DNA of 64,000 bases from Pseudomonas sp. RIT409. Lineage in GTDB: Bacteria > Pseudomonadota > Gammaproteobacteria > Pseudomonadales > Pseudomonadaceae. This document shows, one piece after another, positions 56,383-64,000 of this stretch (positions are counted from its first letter, which is position 1; the number at the start of each line of letters is the position of its first letter). The position numbers and the translations under genes were made by a program. The stretch spans positions 62,001 through 126,000 of the forward strand of contig NZ_QARE02000007.1 of the NCBI RefSeq assembly GCF_003052515.2, read 5' to 3'. The notes under the pieces were generated by a model. It saw only the letters and a list, made by a program, of their open reading frames with translations. It ran no database searches and was not told the DNA's origin.

Positions 56383-56712
56383 TCAACGGACGAGCTGCTG
56401 ATCCGGCACTACAAAGCCTCTGTAATTGGCTTCGATGAATTGCTTGACCTCCGGCCCGGTCAAGTATTTCGCCAACAGTGTCAGCCTTGGATCATCCAGC
56501 ATGTCGTTTCGTGCATAGATCAGGTTGGCGTAGGGGTTGTCTGCGGTGTGCTCTCGCACCGATGCCTGCGAGGGGTCCACCCCGTTCGAGAGGGCGACGT
56601 CACCGTTGATGAAGCTGGCATCGGCATCCGGTAGCGCCTTGGCCTTGACGGCTGCATTATCGCGGTGGAACGTCTTGCTGACGTGGGTCAGTTTGAAAAT
56701 CGGGCCACTCAC
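56383..56712 (-). pseudogene. metN start fused to metQ end (deletion scar of a met-type ABC operon)
   Basis: The frame from GTG 56712 first reads as the beginning of a MetN ATPase (GPIFKLTHVSKTFHRD..AAVKA, compare the metN in this window). It then switches, without frameshift, to the C-terminal quarter of a MetQ/NlpA binding protein (PDADASFINGDVALSNGVDP, then NPYANLIY and KYLTGPEVKQFIEANYRGFVVP). In metN-metI-metQ order, one deletion would produce this join. No Walker motifs remain, so it is non-functional as an ABC protein. An upstream AT-rich promoter-like region (56820-56870) survives. Confidence 0.7.
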
Positions 56713-56888
56713 TGCAGCGGTCCTTGGTGATGTCTGTCTGAGCAGAACCGCCAGGAAGCCGCGAAGCGGCGATCTCTGGCGATACACCCAACATTCGGTC
56801 GCCGCATAATCATTGCTTTGAGTTATAACGGAAAAGAATTTTTAATTCTTTGCTTATAATCGCCTGTTTTCTGCAAGAGGAGCTGTGG

Positions 56889-57212
56889 TCATATTTGCCC
56901 CATCAACCAGCGCAGCAGAAAAAACACCAACAGCCCCCCGCCGATGGTGGCCAGCAGATTGCGGCTCAGCGCTGCGATGGCGATCGCCGCAGCGCCCGCC
57001 AGCAGGTAGGCATTATCCAGTGAAAGCTGCCAGTGTTGGCCGTCAGGCAGCAACATGCCAGGCACGACAATGGCCGTGAGCACGGCGGTGGGCACGTAAT
57101 GCAGCCCCTGTCTGACCACTGGGGGAAAGCGCAGATCGGGCCAGGCGAACAAGCTGTAGCGCATCGTAAACGTGATCACGGTCATTCCCAGGATCAACCA
57201 CCCGTAACTCAT
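56889..57212 (-). CDS. azlD: Branched-chain amino acid exporter subunit AzlD-like
   Basis: This 107-aa membrane protein of the AzlD family has about three hydrophobic segments (LILGMTVITFTMRYSLFAW, VPTAVLTAIVVPGMLL, LLVFFLLRWLMG). It is the small partner of the AzlC permease. The ATG at 57212 overlaps the azlC stop by 4 bp. The frame continues upstream inside azlC, but that is a shadow. Confidence 0.87.
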   Translation of the reverse strand: MSYGWLILGMTVITFTMRYSLFAWPDLRFPPVVRQGLHYVPTAVLTAIVVPGMLLPDGQHWQLSLDNAYLLAGAAAIAIAALSRNLLATIGGGLLVFFLLRWLMGQI

Positions 57213-57937
57213 GAGTGCACCTCGTCGACCTGGGCATTGCGGGAGCCTTCGGATTGACGTCTTTCCAGCAGAACCCCGACGGCAATGCCGCTGAACGCGG
57301 CAGCCATCAAGCCCAGCTTGTAGGGCCATGACCAGGTCATCAAGGCAACGGCGCCCGCCGCGAGCGCTGCTGCGATTTGCGACTGGTTACGAAGCAACGG
57401 CACGACAATGCCGATGAACGTAGCCAGCATCGCAAACTCCAGGCCCCAACTGGCCATGTCCGGTACCGCCTGCCCGAACAGCACGCCCACCAGCGAACTG
57501 CTCACCCAGCAGGTATAGAGGGCGCTGGTAACGCCAAGCCAATACCAGTGCGCCAGAGGTGAGCGGCCGTGCACAAGGTAATAGCGTTGCACGACGGCGA
57601 AGGTTTCGTCGGTCAGCCAGAATGCCAGTAGCAGTCGCCAGCGCTGCGGCAGGTTTTGCACTTGGGGTTGTAGCGTGGCGCTGTAGAGCACATGACGCAG
57701 GTTGACGATGAAGGTGGTCAGCAGGATCACCACTGCACTCGCCCCAGCGCCCATCAGGCTGACGACGATGAATTGCGCGGACCCTGCGTAGACGAACATC
57801 GACATGCTGACCGCCTGCCACAGTGAGAGGCCGCCGACGCCAGCCAGCGTTCCGAATATGATGCCGAACGGCGCAATGCCGACCAGCATCGGCACGCTAT
57901 CGCGAAGACCGCGGGCGAAGAGTTGATTGCGAGACAT
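57209..57937 (-). CDS. azlC: AzlC-family branched-chain amino acid permease
   Basis: This 242-aa inner-membrane protein has six to seven hydrophobic segments. The N-terminal SVPMLVGIAPFGIIFGTLAGVGGLS and YAGSAQFIVVSLM motifs are those of AzlC/YgaZ, which with AzlD/YgaH exports branched-chain amino acids. AAGGAG lies before the ATG at 57937. It is 84 bp from yheT on the same strand. Confidence 0.88.
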   Translation of the reverse strand: MSRNQLFARGLRDSVPMLVGIAPFGIIFGTLAGVGGLSLWQAVSMSMFVYAGSAQFIVVSLMGAGASAVVILLTTFIVNLRHVLYSATLQPQVQNLPQRWRLLLAFWLTDETFAVVQRYYLVHGRSPLAHWYWLGVTSALYTCWVSSSLVGVLFGQAVPDMASWGLEFAMLATFIGIVVPLLRNQSQIAAALAAGAVALMTWSWPYKLGLMAAAFSGIAVGVLLERRQSEGSRNAQVDEVHS

Positions 57938-58021
57938 GATGCTTCTCCTTGTGCCTCGAATCATCAGCCTGTGCAGGCCTCCTGTCTTGAACGATCTTGC
58001 AACGAGCAAGGCGCTGAAGCT

Positions 58022-59038
58022 TCAAGCTGCCCCGGCGGAGCCATGCACATCCACCAGCCACTGAGGAATGCACTGCTCCAGGTAATAAACCGGCTTTCTG
58101 AGCGTTCCCCCGACGAAGCCTACATGGCCGCCTCGTTGCTGAAGATCGAAACGGGTGCTCGGTGACAGTTCGTGGAGTGCGGGAAGGCTGTGTTGGAACA
58201 CGAAAGGGTCATCTGCGGATTGCACCAGCAATGTCGGGGTGCGGATGGCCCCGAGATAATAGCGGCTGGAGGCTTTGCGGTAGTAATCCTGCGCGTCGTC
58301 AAATCCATTCAGTGGGGCGGTTACCCTGCCGTCGAACTCCCAAAACGTCCGCAGGTTATCCAGCGAGCCCAGTGCAGCGAGGGCTGACAACCCGTCGTTC
58401 ATGCCTTCATGCTGGAACCGACGCTGCTTGTCCTTGATGTACCCCACCATTTCACGCATGAAATGGCGTTGATAGACCTTGGAAAAACCCAGGCCGATGC
58501 GGTCCGCGCACTCATCCAACCGGAAAGGTACCGACACTGCCGCGGCGCCCTGCAGTTGGCTCTCGAACCCTGACTCACCCAGATGCTTGAGCAGGATATT
58601 GCCGCCCATTGAGTACCCCACCGCATACAGCGGCGCCAGCGGGCGGGCCCTGCGCAGGTGAGCGATAACGGCTGCCAGGTCATCGCTGACGCCCGAGTGA
58701 TAGCTGCGAGGCAGCAGATTGGGCTCGCCCGAGCAGCCTCTCCAGTTCAAGGCGACACTGGTCCACCCATGCTTTTCCATGGCGTGCTGAAGCCCGACGA
58801 CATAGTGCGAGTTGGATGATCCCGTCAAACCATGCAGCACCAGCACCACAGGCACCTTGGCGTCGTGTGGACCGTGCCAGTCCAGATCGAGGAAGTCACC
58901 GTCGTCGAGCCAAATGCGTTCGCGGCGCCGTTCCAGGGCGGGCATTTTGCGCCAGATCGGCCCCCACATGGTTTGCAAATGAGGGTTGCCGAGTCCGAAT
59001 GCTGGCGCGAACACGCCGCTTTCAGTTGGCGTGGCCAC
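58022..59038 (-). CDS. yheT: YheT-family alpha/beta hydrolase
   Basis: This 338-aa alpha/beta hydrolase has the nucleophile elbow GYSMGG (Ser143) and the VLVLHGLTGSSNSHYV oxyanion region. A late Asp (DDPFV) and His (RGGHVGF) complete the triad. Homology is to YheT and eukaryotic ABHD1/3 (phospholipase-like). The exact substrate is unknown. It starts 17 bp inside the rsmD gene end, so it is coupled to it. Confidence 0.87.
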   Translation of the reverse strand: MATPTESGVFAPAFGLGNPHLQTMWGPIWRKMPALERRRERIWLDDGDFLDLDWHGPHDAKVPVVLVLHGLTGSSNSHYVVGLQHAMEKHGWTSVALNWRGCSGEPNLLPRSYHSGVSDDLAAVIAHLRRARPLAPLYAVGYSMGGNILLKHLGESGFESQLQGAAAVSVPFRLDECADRIGLGFSKVYQRHFMREMVGYIKDKQRRFQHEGMNDGLSALAALGSLDNLRTFWEFDGRVTAPLNGFDDAQDYYRKASSRYYLGAIRTPTLLVQSADDPFVFQHSLPALHELSPSTRFDLQQRGGHVGFVGGTLRKPVYYLEQCIPQWLVDVHGSAGAA

Positions 59039-59642
59039 TGCGTTCCCACAAGGCGTAGTGCACCTGCCCCGTTTTTTTCTCTCGATGCAGCCGCCAATTG
59101 CCCGGCAGGCCTAGTGTCGATGGCGGCGTTTCGCTCTCGGTGTAGACCCAGGCATCGTTCGCCAGCCAGCCGCGTTCTTCAAGCAGCGTACAGGCCGGAA
59201 CCAGCAGTTGCTGATGGAAGGGCGGATCGAGGAATACCACGTCGAATGCCTCGGCCGGTTGGGCTTCCAGGTAGCGCAGCGCGTCACCGGCTTGAGTCCT
59301 GCCAACGCTGCAGCGCAAGGTGCCCAGGTGCTCGCGCAGGCTGGAGATGGCCACGGGATTGGCATCCAACGCCAACCCCATGCTCGCGCCCCGCGACAAG
59401 GCTTCGAGGAACAGCGCGCCGCTTCCCGCAAAGGGATCGAGCACCCGTGCGCCTTCGATATAAGGCGCCAGCCAGTTGAACAGGGTTTCTCGCACCCTGT
59501 CGGGTGTAGGGCGAAGGCCGGGGGCGTCTGGAAAGCTCAGACGTCGGCTGCGCCATTCACCGCCAATGATTCGCAACTGGCCAAGGCCCGTATGAACTTT
59601 AGGGCCTTTGTGAGCGCGCAGAGGCTTGGAAGTCGAGGTCAT
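59022..59642 (-). CDS. rsmD: 16S rRNA m2G966 methyltransferase
   Basis: This 206-aa methyltransferase has the family GQLRIIGGEWRSRRL start, SAM motif I VLDPFAGSGALFLEAL and the catalytic VFLDPPF motif IV. It methylates G966 of 16S rRNA. Its start shares one base with the stop of the upstream M16 gene. Location next to ftsY is conserved. Confidence 0.94.
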   Translation of the reverse strand: MTSTSKPLRAHKGPKVHTGLGQLRIIGGEWRSRRLSFPDAPGLRPTPDRVRETLFNWLAPYIEGARVLDPFAGSGALFLEALSRGASMGLALDANPVAISSLREHLGTLRCSVGRTQAGDALRYLEAQPAEAFDVVFLDPPFHQQLLVPACTLLEERGWLANDAWVYTESETPPSTLGLPGNWRLHREKKTGQVHYALWERSGHAN

Positions 59643-61135
59643 CAGTGCTCCGGAACGCCGACGGGTTGCTCGGCGGGTCTTTCGGTCGGGGGCGGCAGAG
59701 GCTTCTGAGGGACGGTAGGACCGGCGGTCACGATCACCAGGTTGTCCACATTCAGATGCTTGTTCATCACCGCCTTTATTTGCTCGACGGTGACGCTTTG
59801 GGATTGCGTCATGAAATCTTCGAGATATGTCAGCGGCAGATTATAGAAGCCAATGGCTCCCAATTGGCCAACAATTGCCGAGTTGCTCGCGGTCGACAGC
59901 GGGAAACTGCCTGCCAGCTCACGCTTGGCATCGTCGAGCTCTTTCTGGGTCGGGCCATTGGCGAGGAAGTCGCGAGTGACATCCTTGACCAGATTGAGCG
60001 TATTTTCGCTCAGCTCGGCACGGGTTTGCAGGCCGATCATGAAAGGACCTTTTGCCTGCATCGGTGTGAAGCCCGATGAGACGCCGTAGGTCAGGCCTCG
60101 CTTCTCCCGCACTTCGGTCATCAACCGGCTGCCGAACCCACCACCGCCGAGAATCGAGTTACCCAAGGACAGCGCAGCGTAATCGGGGTCAGCGCGATCG
60201 ATACCCAGTTCGGCCAGCATCAGGTGCGTCTGCTTGGATGGGAATTCGATATGGGTTTGACCCGGTTTCGGTGGCGTCGGTGCAACGGTTTTCGGAAGCG
60301 CAGGGCCTTTCGGCAGTGCCGATGACACCTGGGCCGCCACCGCTTCGGCCTCAGGACGAGAGAGGTCTCCGACCAGCGCAATCACCGCGTTCCCGGCGGC
60401 GTACGCTTTGGCATGGAAGGCTTTCAACTGAGCGAGGGTAATGGGGGTGACGGTTTTGGCCGTGCCCATGCTCGGGTGCGCGTAGGGGTGTTCACCATAA
60501 AGGCGCTTGAAGAGCTCATCGCCCGCCAGTTTGCCCGGGTTTTGCTTCTGGTATTCGAAACTGGCCAGCAACTGGTTTTTGATGCGGGCCAGTGAGTCGG
60601 AAGGAAACGACGGTTTGCCGACCACTTCAGAAAAGAGTTTGAGCGCTGGTTCGCGTTTGTCCGGTGCGCTCAGGCTGCGTAACGAGGCAAGGGCCATGTC
60701 GCGGTAGGATCCGTTGCCGAAGTCTGCGCCAAGGTCTTCGAAGCCGGCGGCAATGGCGCTGACATCCTTGCCCTTGACGCCTTCGTTGAGCATGGCATTG
60801 GTGATCATTGCGATGCCTGGCGTCGCGCCGTCCTGGCTGCTGCCTGCGGCGAACAGCACGCGCATGTCGAACATCGGCAACTCATGCGCTTCGACGAAGA
60901 GCGCTCGCGCGCCCTCGGCGGTTGTCCACGATTGAATATCCAGCGAGCGTCGTGCGGGCGCCTTGCCGTCGAGCTCCTTCAGGGATTCCAGCGTATTGGC
61001 GGCCTTGTCGATGGCTTTGGGCGCTTCAGTGGAGGTCTCTGCCGTCGCAGACATCGGGCCGAACAGGCCAACGGACGTCAATAGCAGCGCAACAGCCCGC
61101 GTACGCACAGAACGTTTCTCGATGCGCCGGATCAT
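59642..61135 (-). CDS. M16 peptidase family protein without active site
   Basis: This 497-aa exported protein has a signal peptide (cleavage near residue 32) and two M16 domains. The first region where the zinc motif should stand (ITNAMLNEGVKG) lacks HxxEH, so it is the non-catalytic partner. It keeps the second-domain GGGGFGSRLMTEVREKRGLTYG motif. It overlaps the catalytic M16 gene by 4 bp, giving an alpha/beta-like pair as in mitochondrial processing peptidase. Confidence 0.87.
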   Translation of the reverse strand: MIRRIEKRSVRTRAVALLLTSVGLFGPMSATAETSTEAPKAIDKAANTLESLKELDGKAPARRSLDIQSWTTAEGARALFVEAHELPMFDMRVLFAAGSSQDGATPGIAMITNAMLNEGVKGKDVSAIAAGFEDLGADFGNGSYRDMALASLRSLSAPDKREPALKLFSEVVGKPSFPSDSLARIKNQLLASFEYQKQNPGKLAGDELFKRLYGEHPYAHPSMGTAKTVTPITLAQLKAFHAKAYAAGNAVIALVGDLSRPEAEAVAAQVSSALPKGPALPKTVAPTPPKPGQTHIEFPSKQTHLMLAELGIDRADPDYAALSLGNSILGGGGFGSRLMTEVREKRGLTYGVSSGFTPMQAKGPFMIGLQTRAELSENTLNLVKDVTRDFLANGPTQKELDDAKRELAGSFPLSTASNSAIVGQLGAIGFYNLPLTYLEDFMTQSQSVTVEQIKAVMNKHLNVDNLVIVTAGPTVPQKPLPPPTERPAEQPVGVPEH

Positions 61136-62484
61136 TGCGCTTTCTCCTCAGGCAATACGTGCGCAACGGCAAGGCGTTCGCGAGTGAAATAGGTGCGTGC
61201 GGCCTTCTGGATGTCTTCGGGCGTGACGCTTTGCAACGCCGCCAGCTCACCATCCATCAGCCGCCAGGAGAGGCCGACTGTTTCCAGTTCGCCGATAGTG
61301 CTGGCCTGGCTGGTGATGGAATCACGTTCGTAGACGAGCCCCGCGATCACCTGGGCACGAACCCGCTCCAGTTCGGCCTGGGTCGGCGGCTTGGTCTTCA
61401 ATTCGTCGAGCAATCGCCAGATACCGGCTTCGACATCCGCCAGGGTTTTCTTTTTTTGCATGTTCGGAGTAGCGCTGAGGGTAAACAGGCTGTCACCTCG
61501 GGTGTAGGCGTCATAGTTCGAGGAAGCGCCGGTCACCAGTTCCTCGCCACGTTCGAGTTTCGACGGAATGCGGGCACTGTAACCACCATCCAGCAGCGCA
61601 GAGATCAGCCGTAGCGCGTTCACTGACTGTGGATCGGTGGCCGTGGCCAGGCTCGGCACGTTAAAACCGTACATCAGGCTCGGCATCTGAGTGGCGACAT
61701 GCACGGTGATCTGACGAAGGCCGGGCTCCGGTAGCTCGAGAGGCTTCTTGGAGGCCGGCACGTCGCGTCGGGGGATGGGCCCGAAGAAGCGTTCGGCCAG
61801 CGCTTTGACTTCGCTCGGTTGGACGTCTCCGACCACCACCAGGGTGGCGTTGTTCGGCACGTACCAGGACTCGTACCAGTGACGCAGCTCTTCGACTTTC
61901 ATGCGGTCCAGGTCCGCCATCCAGCCAATGGTCGGCGTGTGATAACCGCTGGCAGGGTAGGCGATGGCCTTGAAGCGCTCGTAAGCCTTGGCGTTGGGCT
62001 TGTCTTCCGTGCGCAGGCGGCGCTCTTCCTTGATGACCTCGATCTCTCGCGCGAACTCTTCGGGCGGCAGGCGCAGGCTGGCCATTCGATCCGCCTCCAG
62101 CTCGAAGGCTACGCTCAGTCGATCGCGGGCCAGAATCTGGTAGTAGGCGGTGTAGTCATCGCTGGTGAACGCGTTCTCTTCAGCGCCCAGGTCGCGCAGG
62201 ATCAGTGAGGCTTCGCCCGGGCCTGCCTTGGCGCTGCCCTTGAACATCATGTGTTCAAGCGTGTGGGAAAGGCCGGTCTGGCCGGGCGTCTCGTAGCTGG
62301 AGCCGACTTTGTACCAGACCTGCGATACGACGACCGGCGCACGATGGTCTTCGCGCACGACCAATTTAAGGCCGTTTTCCAGCGTGAATTCAGTGGTGGA
62401 TTGAGGATCGGCGGCTACAGCGACAAGGGGCAGACACAAGGTACCGAGCAAAAAGCTTGCGGCACGGCGGGCAAGGGCATTCAT
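61132..62484 (-). CDS. M16-family zinc peptidase (catalytic)
   Basis: This 450-aa exported peptidase has a signal peptide (cleavage near AVAA, residue 24-25) and the inverted zinc motif HTLEH (His74, Glu77, His78) with a downstream Glu about 50 residues later (FELEADRM). It belongs to the pitrilysin/PqqF family. It is coupled by a 4-bp overlap to the non-catalytic partner. A conserved position next to ftsY suggests a general envelope role. Confidence 0.92.
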   Translation of the reverse strand: MNALARRAASFLLGTLCLPLVAVAADPQSTTEFTLENGLKLVVREDHRAPVVVSQVWYKVGSSYETPGQTGLSHTLEHMMFKGSAKAGPGEASLILRDLGAEENAFTSDDYTAYYQILARDRLSVAFELEADRMASLRLPPEEFAREIEVIKEERRLRTEDKPNAKAYERFKAIAYPASGYHTPTIGWMADLDRMKVEELRHWYESWYVPNNATLVVVGDVQPSEVKALAERFFGPIPRRDVPASKKPLELPEPGLRQITVHVATQMPSLMYGFNVPSLATATDPQSVNALRLISALLDGGYSARIPSKLERGEELVTGASSNYDAYTRGDSLFTLSATPNMQKKKTLADVEAGIWRLLDELKTKPPTQAELERVRAQVIAGLVYERDSITSQASTIGELETVGLSWRLMDGELAALQSVTPEDIQKAARTYFTRERLAVAHVLPEEKAQ

Positions 62485-62542
62485 TCGTCAATTGAACCTT
62501 CGAGGCGGCCTGCATGAACTTGGCGTCGGCGGGCGCGGGAGT

Positions 62543-62804
62543 TAGGGCGTATCATCACATATTTCCACCGCCGAGCCGGAGGCCGAAATGTCCCAAGGCA
62601 ACGCGTGCGGGGAGATTTGAGCATCCAGACGAGCGACGCAGCCCTGCGAATTTCCGGCCCCGGCCTGCCGGGTTGATGCCTGAAAACCCGCTAAGCTTCG
62701 TCTCGGTTCCTGGCGAGGAAACGCACATTCCCTGAGGCCTGGGCCCGGTCTGGTGCGCTTTGAGGCACCCACGCGGCGGTGGAAATATGTGATGACACGC
62801 CCTA
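62543..62804. repeat. 262-bp element with 31-bp terminal inverted repeats
   Basis: Bases 62543-62573 and 62774-62804 are inverted copies matching at 30 of 31 positions (arm begins TAGGGCGTATCATC). The interior of 200 bp is GC-rich with no convincing gene; minus-strand frames through it are unconserved. No target-site duplication is evident. It looks like a MITE-type or dispersed intergenic repeat, different from REP. Confidence 0.8.
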
Positions 62805-62997
62805 GGATAGCGGCCAGTTTGCTCGACGACCATGGCTGTGACGTAGGACTCTTCGTCTTAAGCAGGAAGGCGATGCTTAAATGGCGTAAACGGCAGAGCC
62901 CTTGCTGAACAAGCGGGCTCTATTACAGTCTGTTTCGCATACAGAATTTTCAGAGGCGCCGGTCTGGCGCGTCGCGACCTTGAGATAAGCGTCCTCC
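62805..62997. other. ftsY upstream region
   Basis: About 190 bp lie between the inverted-repeat element and ftsY. An AT-richer section at 62920-62955 could carry the ftsY promoter. No strong -10/-35 pair is seen. Confidence 0.4.
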
Positions 62998-64000
62998 ATG
63001 TTTGGTTCCAACGACGACAAGAAGACGCCAGCCCCGGCTGGCGAGAAAAAAGGCCTGTTCGGATGGCTGCGCAAGAAGCCGCAGGAAACCGTCGCCGATC
63101 AGCCGAAAGATTTACCCGTTTCAGCGCCCGAGACCGCCATCGAACCGACCTCGCCCGCTGTGGATCCGCACACCCCTCCGGCCATCCCGCCCGCCAGCTC
63201 CGCGGCGCCAACCTTCATCGCCCCTGCGCCCGAGCATGCTGTCGACACACCGCCCGCTGCCGAGCCCTGGCTGAAGTTGCCCGTCGCTGAAGAGCCTGTT
63301 GCGCTGACCGATGAAAATGAACCCCATATAACGCCTGAGATTCCGACGCACACTGCGTCGCACGTGCCGACACCTGTCGCGCCCCCTGTGTCACCTTCGG
63401 TTGAAGCCGTACCGCCGTCCATCGAGCCAGTGCCTGTTGCGCTGCCCGATCCTGTCGCTGGCAATGACCTGCCAGGGCTGACGCCGCCCGCGCCCGTTCC
63501 AGCGCCGCGTGTAGAGGCGCCGCAGGCCCCGGTCGTCGCCGAGCCATCGGGCCCTTCGCCAGCCCAGGCTGTCGAGCCCAGGCAGCCGGGCTTCTTCGCC
63601 CGCCTCAAGCAAGGGTTGTCCAAGACCAGCGCCAGTCTCGGCGAAGGTATGGCCAGTCTCTTCCTTGGCAAGAAAGCCATCGACGACCACATGCTGGACG
63701 AGTTGGAAACCCGCCTGCTCACCGCGGATGTAGGTGTCGAGGCAACGTCGCTGATCGTGCGGAACTTGACGCAGAAAGTGGCGCGTAAACAACTCACCGA
63801 CAGCGACGCGCTCTACAAATCCCTGCAAAGCGAGCTGACCGAAATGCTCAAGCCGGTGGAGGCTCCGCTGGTGATCGCCGCTGACCACAAGCCGTTCGTG
63901 ATCCTGGTCGTCGGTGTCAATGGCGCGGGCAAGACCACGACCATTGGCAAGCTCGCCAAGAAGCTGCAGGTTGAGGGCAAGAAGGTCATGCTTGCGGCGG
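62998..64000 (+). CDS. ftsY: Signal recognition particle receptor FtsY (5' part, cut by window end)
   Basis: The frame is open from the ATG at 62998 to the window edge (334 codons; the stop lies outside). Order: a short charged start (MFGSNDDKK) with an amphipathic GLFGWLRKKP, a Pro/Ala-rich low-complexity A region (about 40-205), the N domain (GFFARLKQGLSKT...DELETRLLTADVGVEAT), then the G domain with P-loop GVNGAGKTTT near residue 308. It receives SRP-ribosome complexes at the inner membrane. The following ftsE/ftsX and rpoH genes are expected outside. Confidence 0.95.
   Translation, partial: MFGSNDDKKTPAPAGEKKGLFGWLRKKPQETVADQPKDLPVSAPETAIEPTSPAVDPHTPPAIPPASSAAPTFIAPAPEHAVDTPPAAEPWLKLPVAEEPVALTDENEPHITPEIPTHTASHVPTPVAPPVSPSVEAVPPSIEPVPVALPDPVAGNDLPGLTPPAPVPAPRVEAPQAPVVAEPSGPSPAQAVEPRQPGFFARLKQGLSKTSASLGEGMASLFLGKKAIDDHMLDELETRLLTADVGVEATSLIVRNLTQKVARKQLTDSDALYKSLQSELTEMLKPVEAPLVIAADHKPFVILVVGVNGAGKTTTIGKLAKKLQVEGKKVMLAA

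Noticed and set aside
62542..62833. Minus-strand open frames through the inverted-repeat element
   Set aside because: Two different frames are open over the same GC-rich repeat and neither has an RBS or recognisable domain. They are best explained by the repeat itself.

Overview
The window is chromosomal DNA from a Pseudomonas of the fluorescens/syringae lineage. The evidence is the gene content and order (ntrC-ntrB-glnA-thiI-typA; folA-pchP-ilvD-rlmI-HDOD-mutM; ferredoxin-coaD; yheT-rsmD-two M16 peptidases-ftsY), the high GC content, and many copies of a Pseudomonas-type REP palindrome (core GTAGGAGCGCGCTTGCCCGC) in the intergenic gaps. About 57 protein genes are called, one of them cut by the right window edge (ftsY). 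No rRNA, tRNA, CRISPR array, insertion sequence or prophage was seen.

Left part (1-24 kb): accessory sulfur and cysteine acquisition, with some efflux genes. A TauD/TfdA-type dioxygenase is followed by an SsuB/SsuC/SsuA-like ABC importer. Then come a lone RecF/OLD-like AAA ATPase and a TriABC-like RND pump with two lipoprotein adaptors. A minus-strand block (18293 to 11738) carries two SfnB-like flavoproteins, an NtaA/SnaA/DszA-type flavin monooxygenase and a MetNIQ importer, which together look like uptake and desulfurisation of an organosulfur compound. Its leader has a long bulged hairpin and, further upstream, a possible cysteine-rich 45-codon ORF. Next are a cystine/cysteine ABC importer (tcyJLN), D-cysteine desulfhydrase and the serine acetyltransferase EpsC.

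Middle (25-44.9 kb): a BetT choline transporter behind a 14-bp palindrome like a BetI operator, a LysR/aldo-keto reductase pair, the nitrogen control genes ntrBC, two DUF4124 envelope proteins, a secreted chorismate mutase, and glnA with a sigma-54 promoter and NtrC sites spaced as in enteric glnAp2. Core genes follow: thiI, typA, a YkgJ protein, a DUF3482 GTPase/DUF2868 membrane pair, folA, and phosphorylcholine phosphatase pchP, which links functionally to choline uptake by BetT.

Right part (44.9-64 kb): ilvD, rlmI, an HDOD protein, mutM, gamma-glutamyltransferase, a ferredoxin, coaD, an MFS transporter with a TetR regulator, a mercaptopyruvate sulfurtransferase, azlCD, yheT, rsmD, a pair of M16 peptidases and ftsY. 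A short ORF at 56.4-56.7 kb reads as the start of a metN joined to the end of a metQ, which looks like the scar of a deleted second met-type operon. Other non-coding structure of note: a 203-bp tandem duplication that copies the 3' end of epsC with its REP pair, and a 262-bp element bounded by 31-bp inverted repeats upstream of ftsY.
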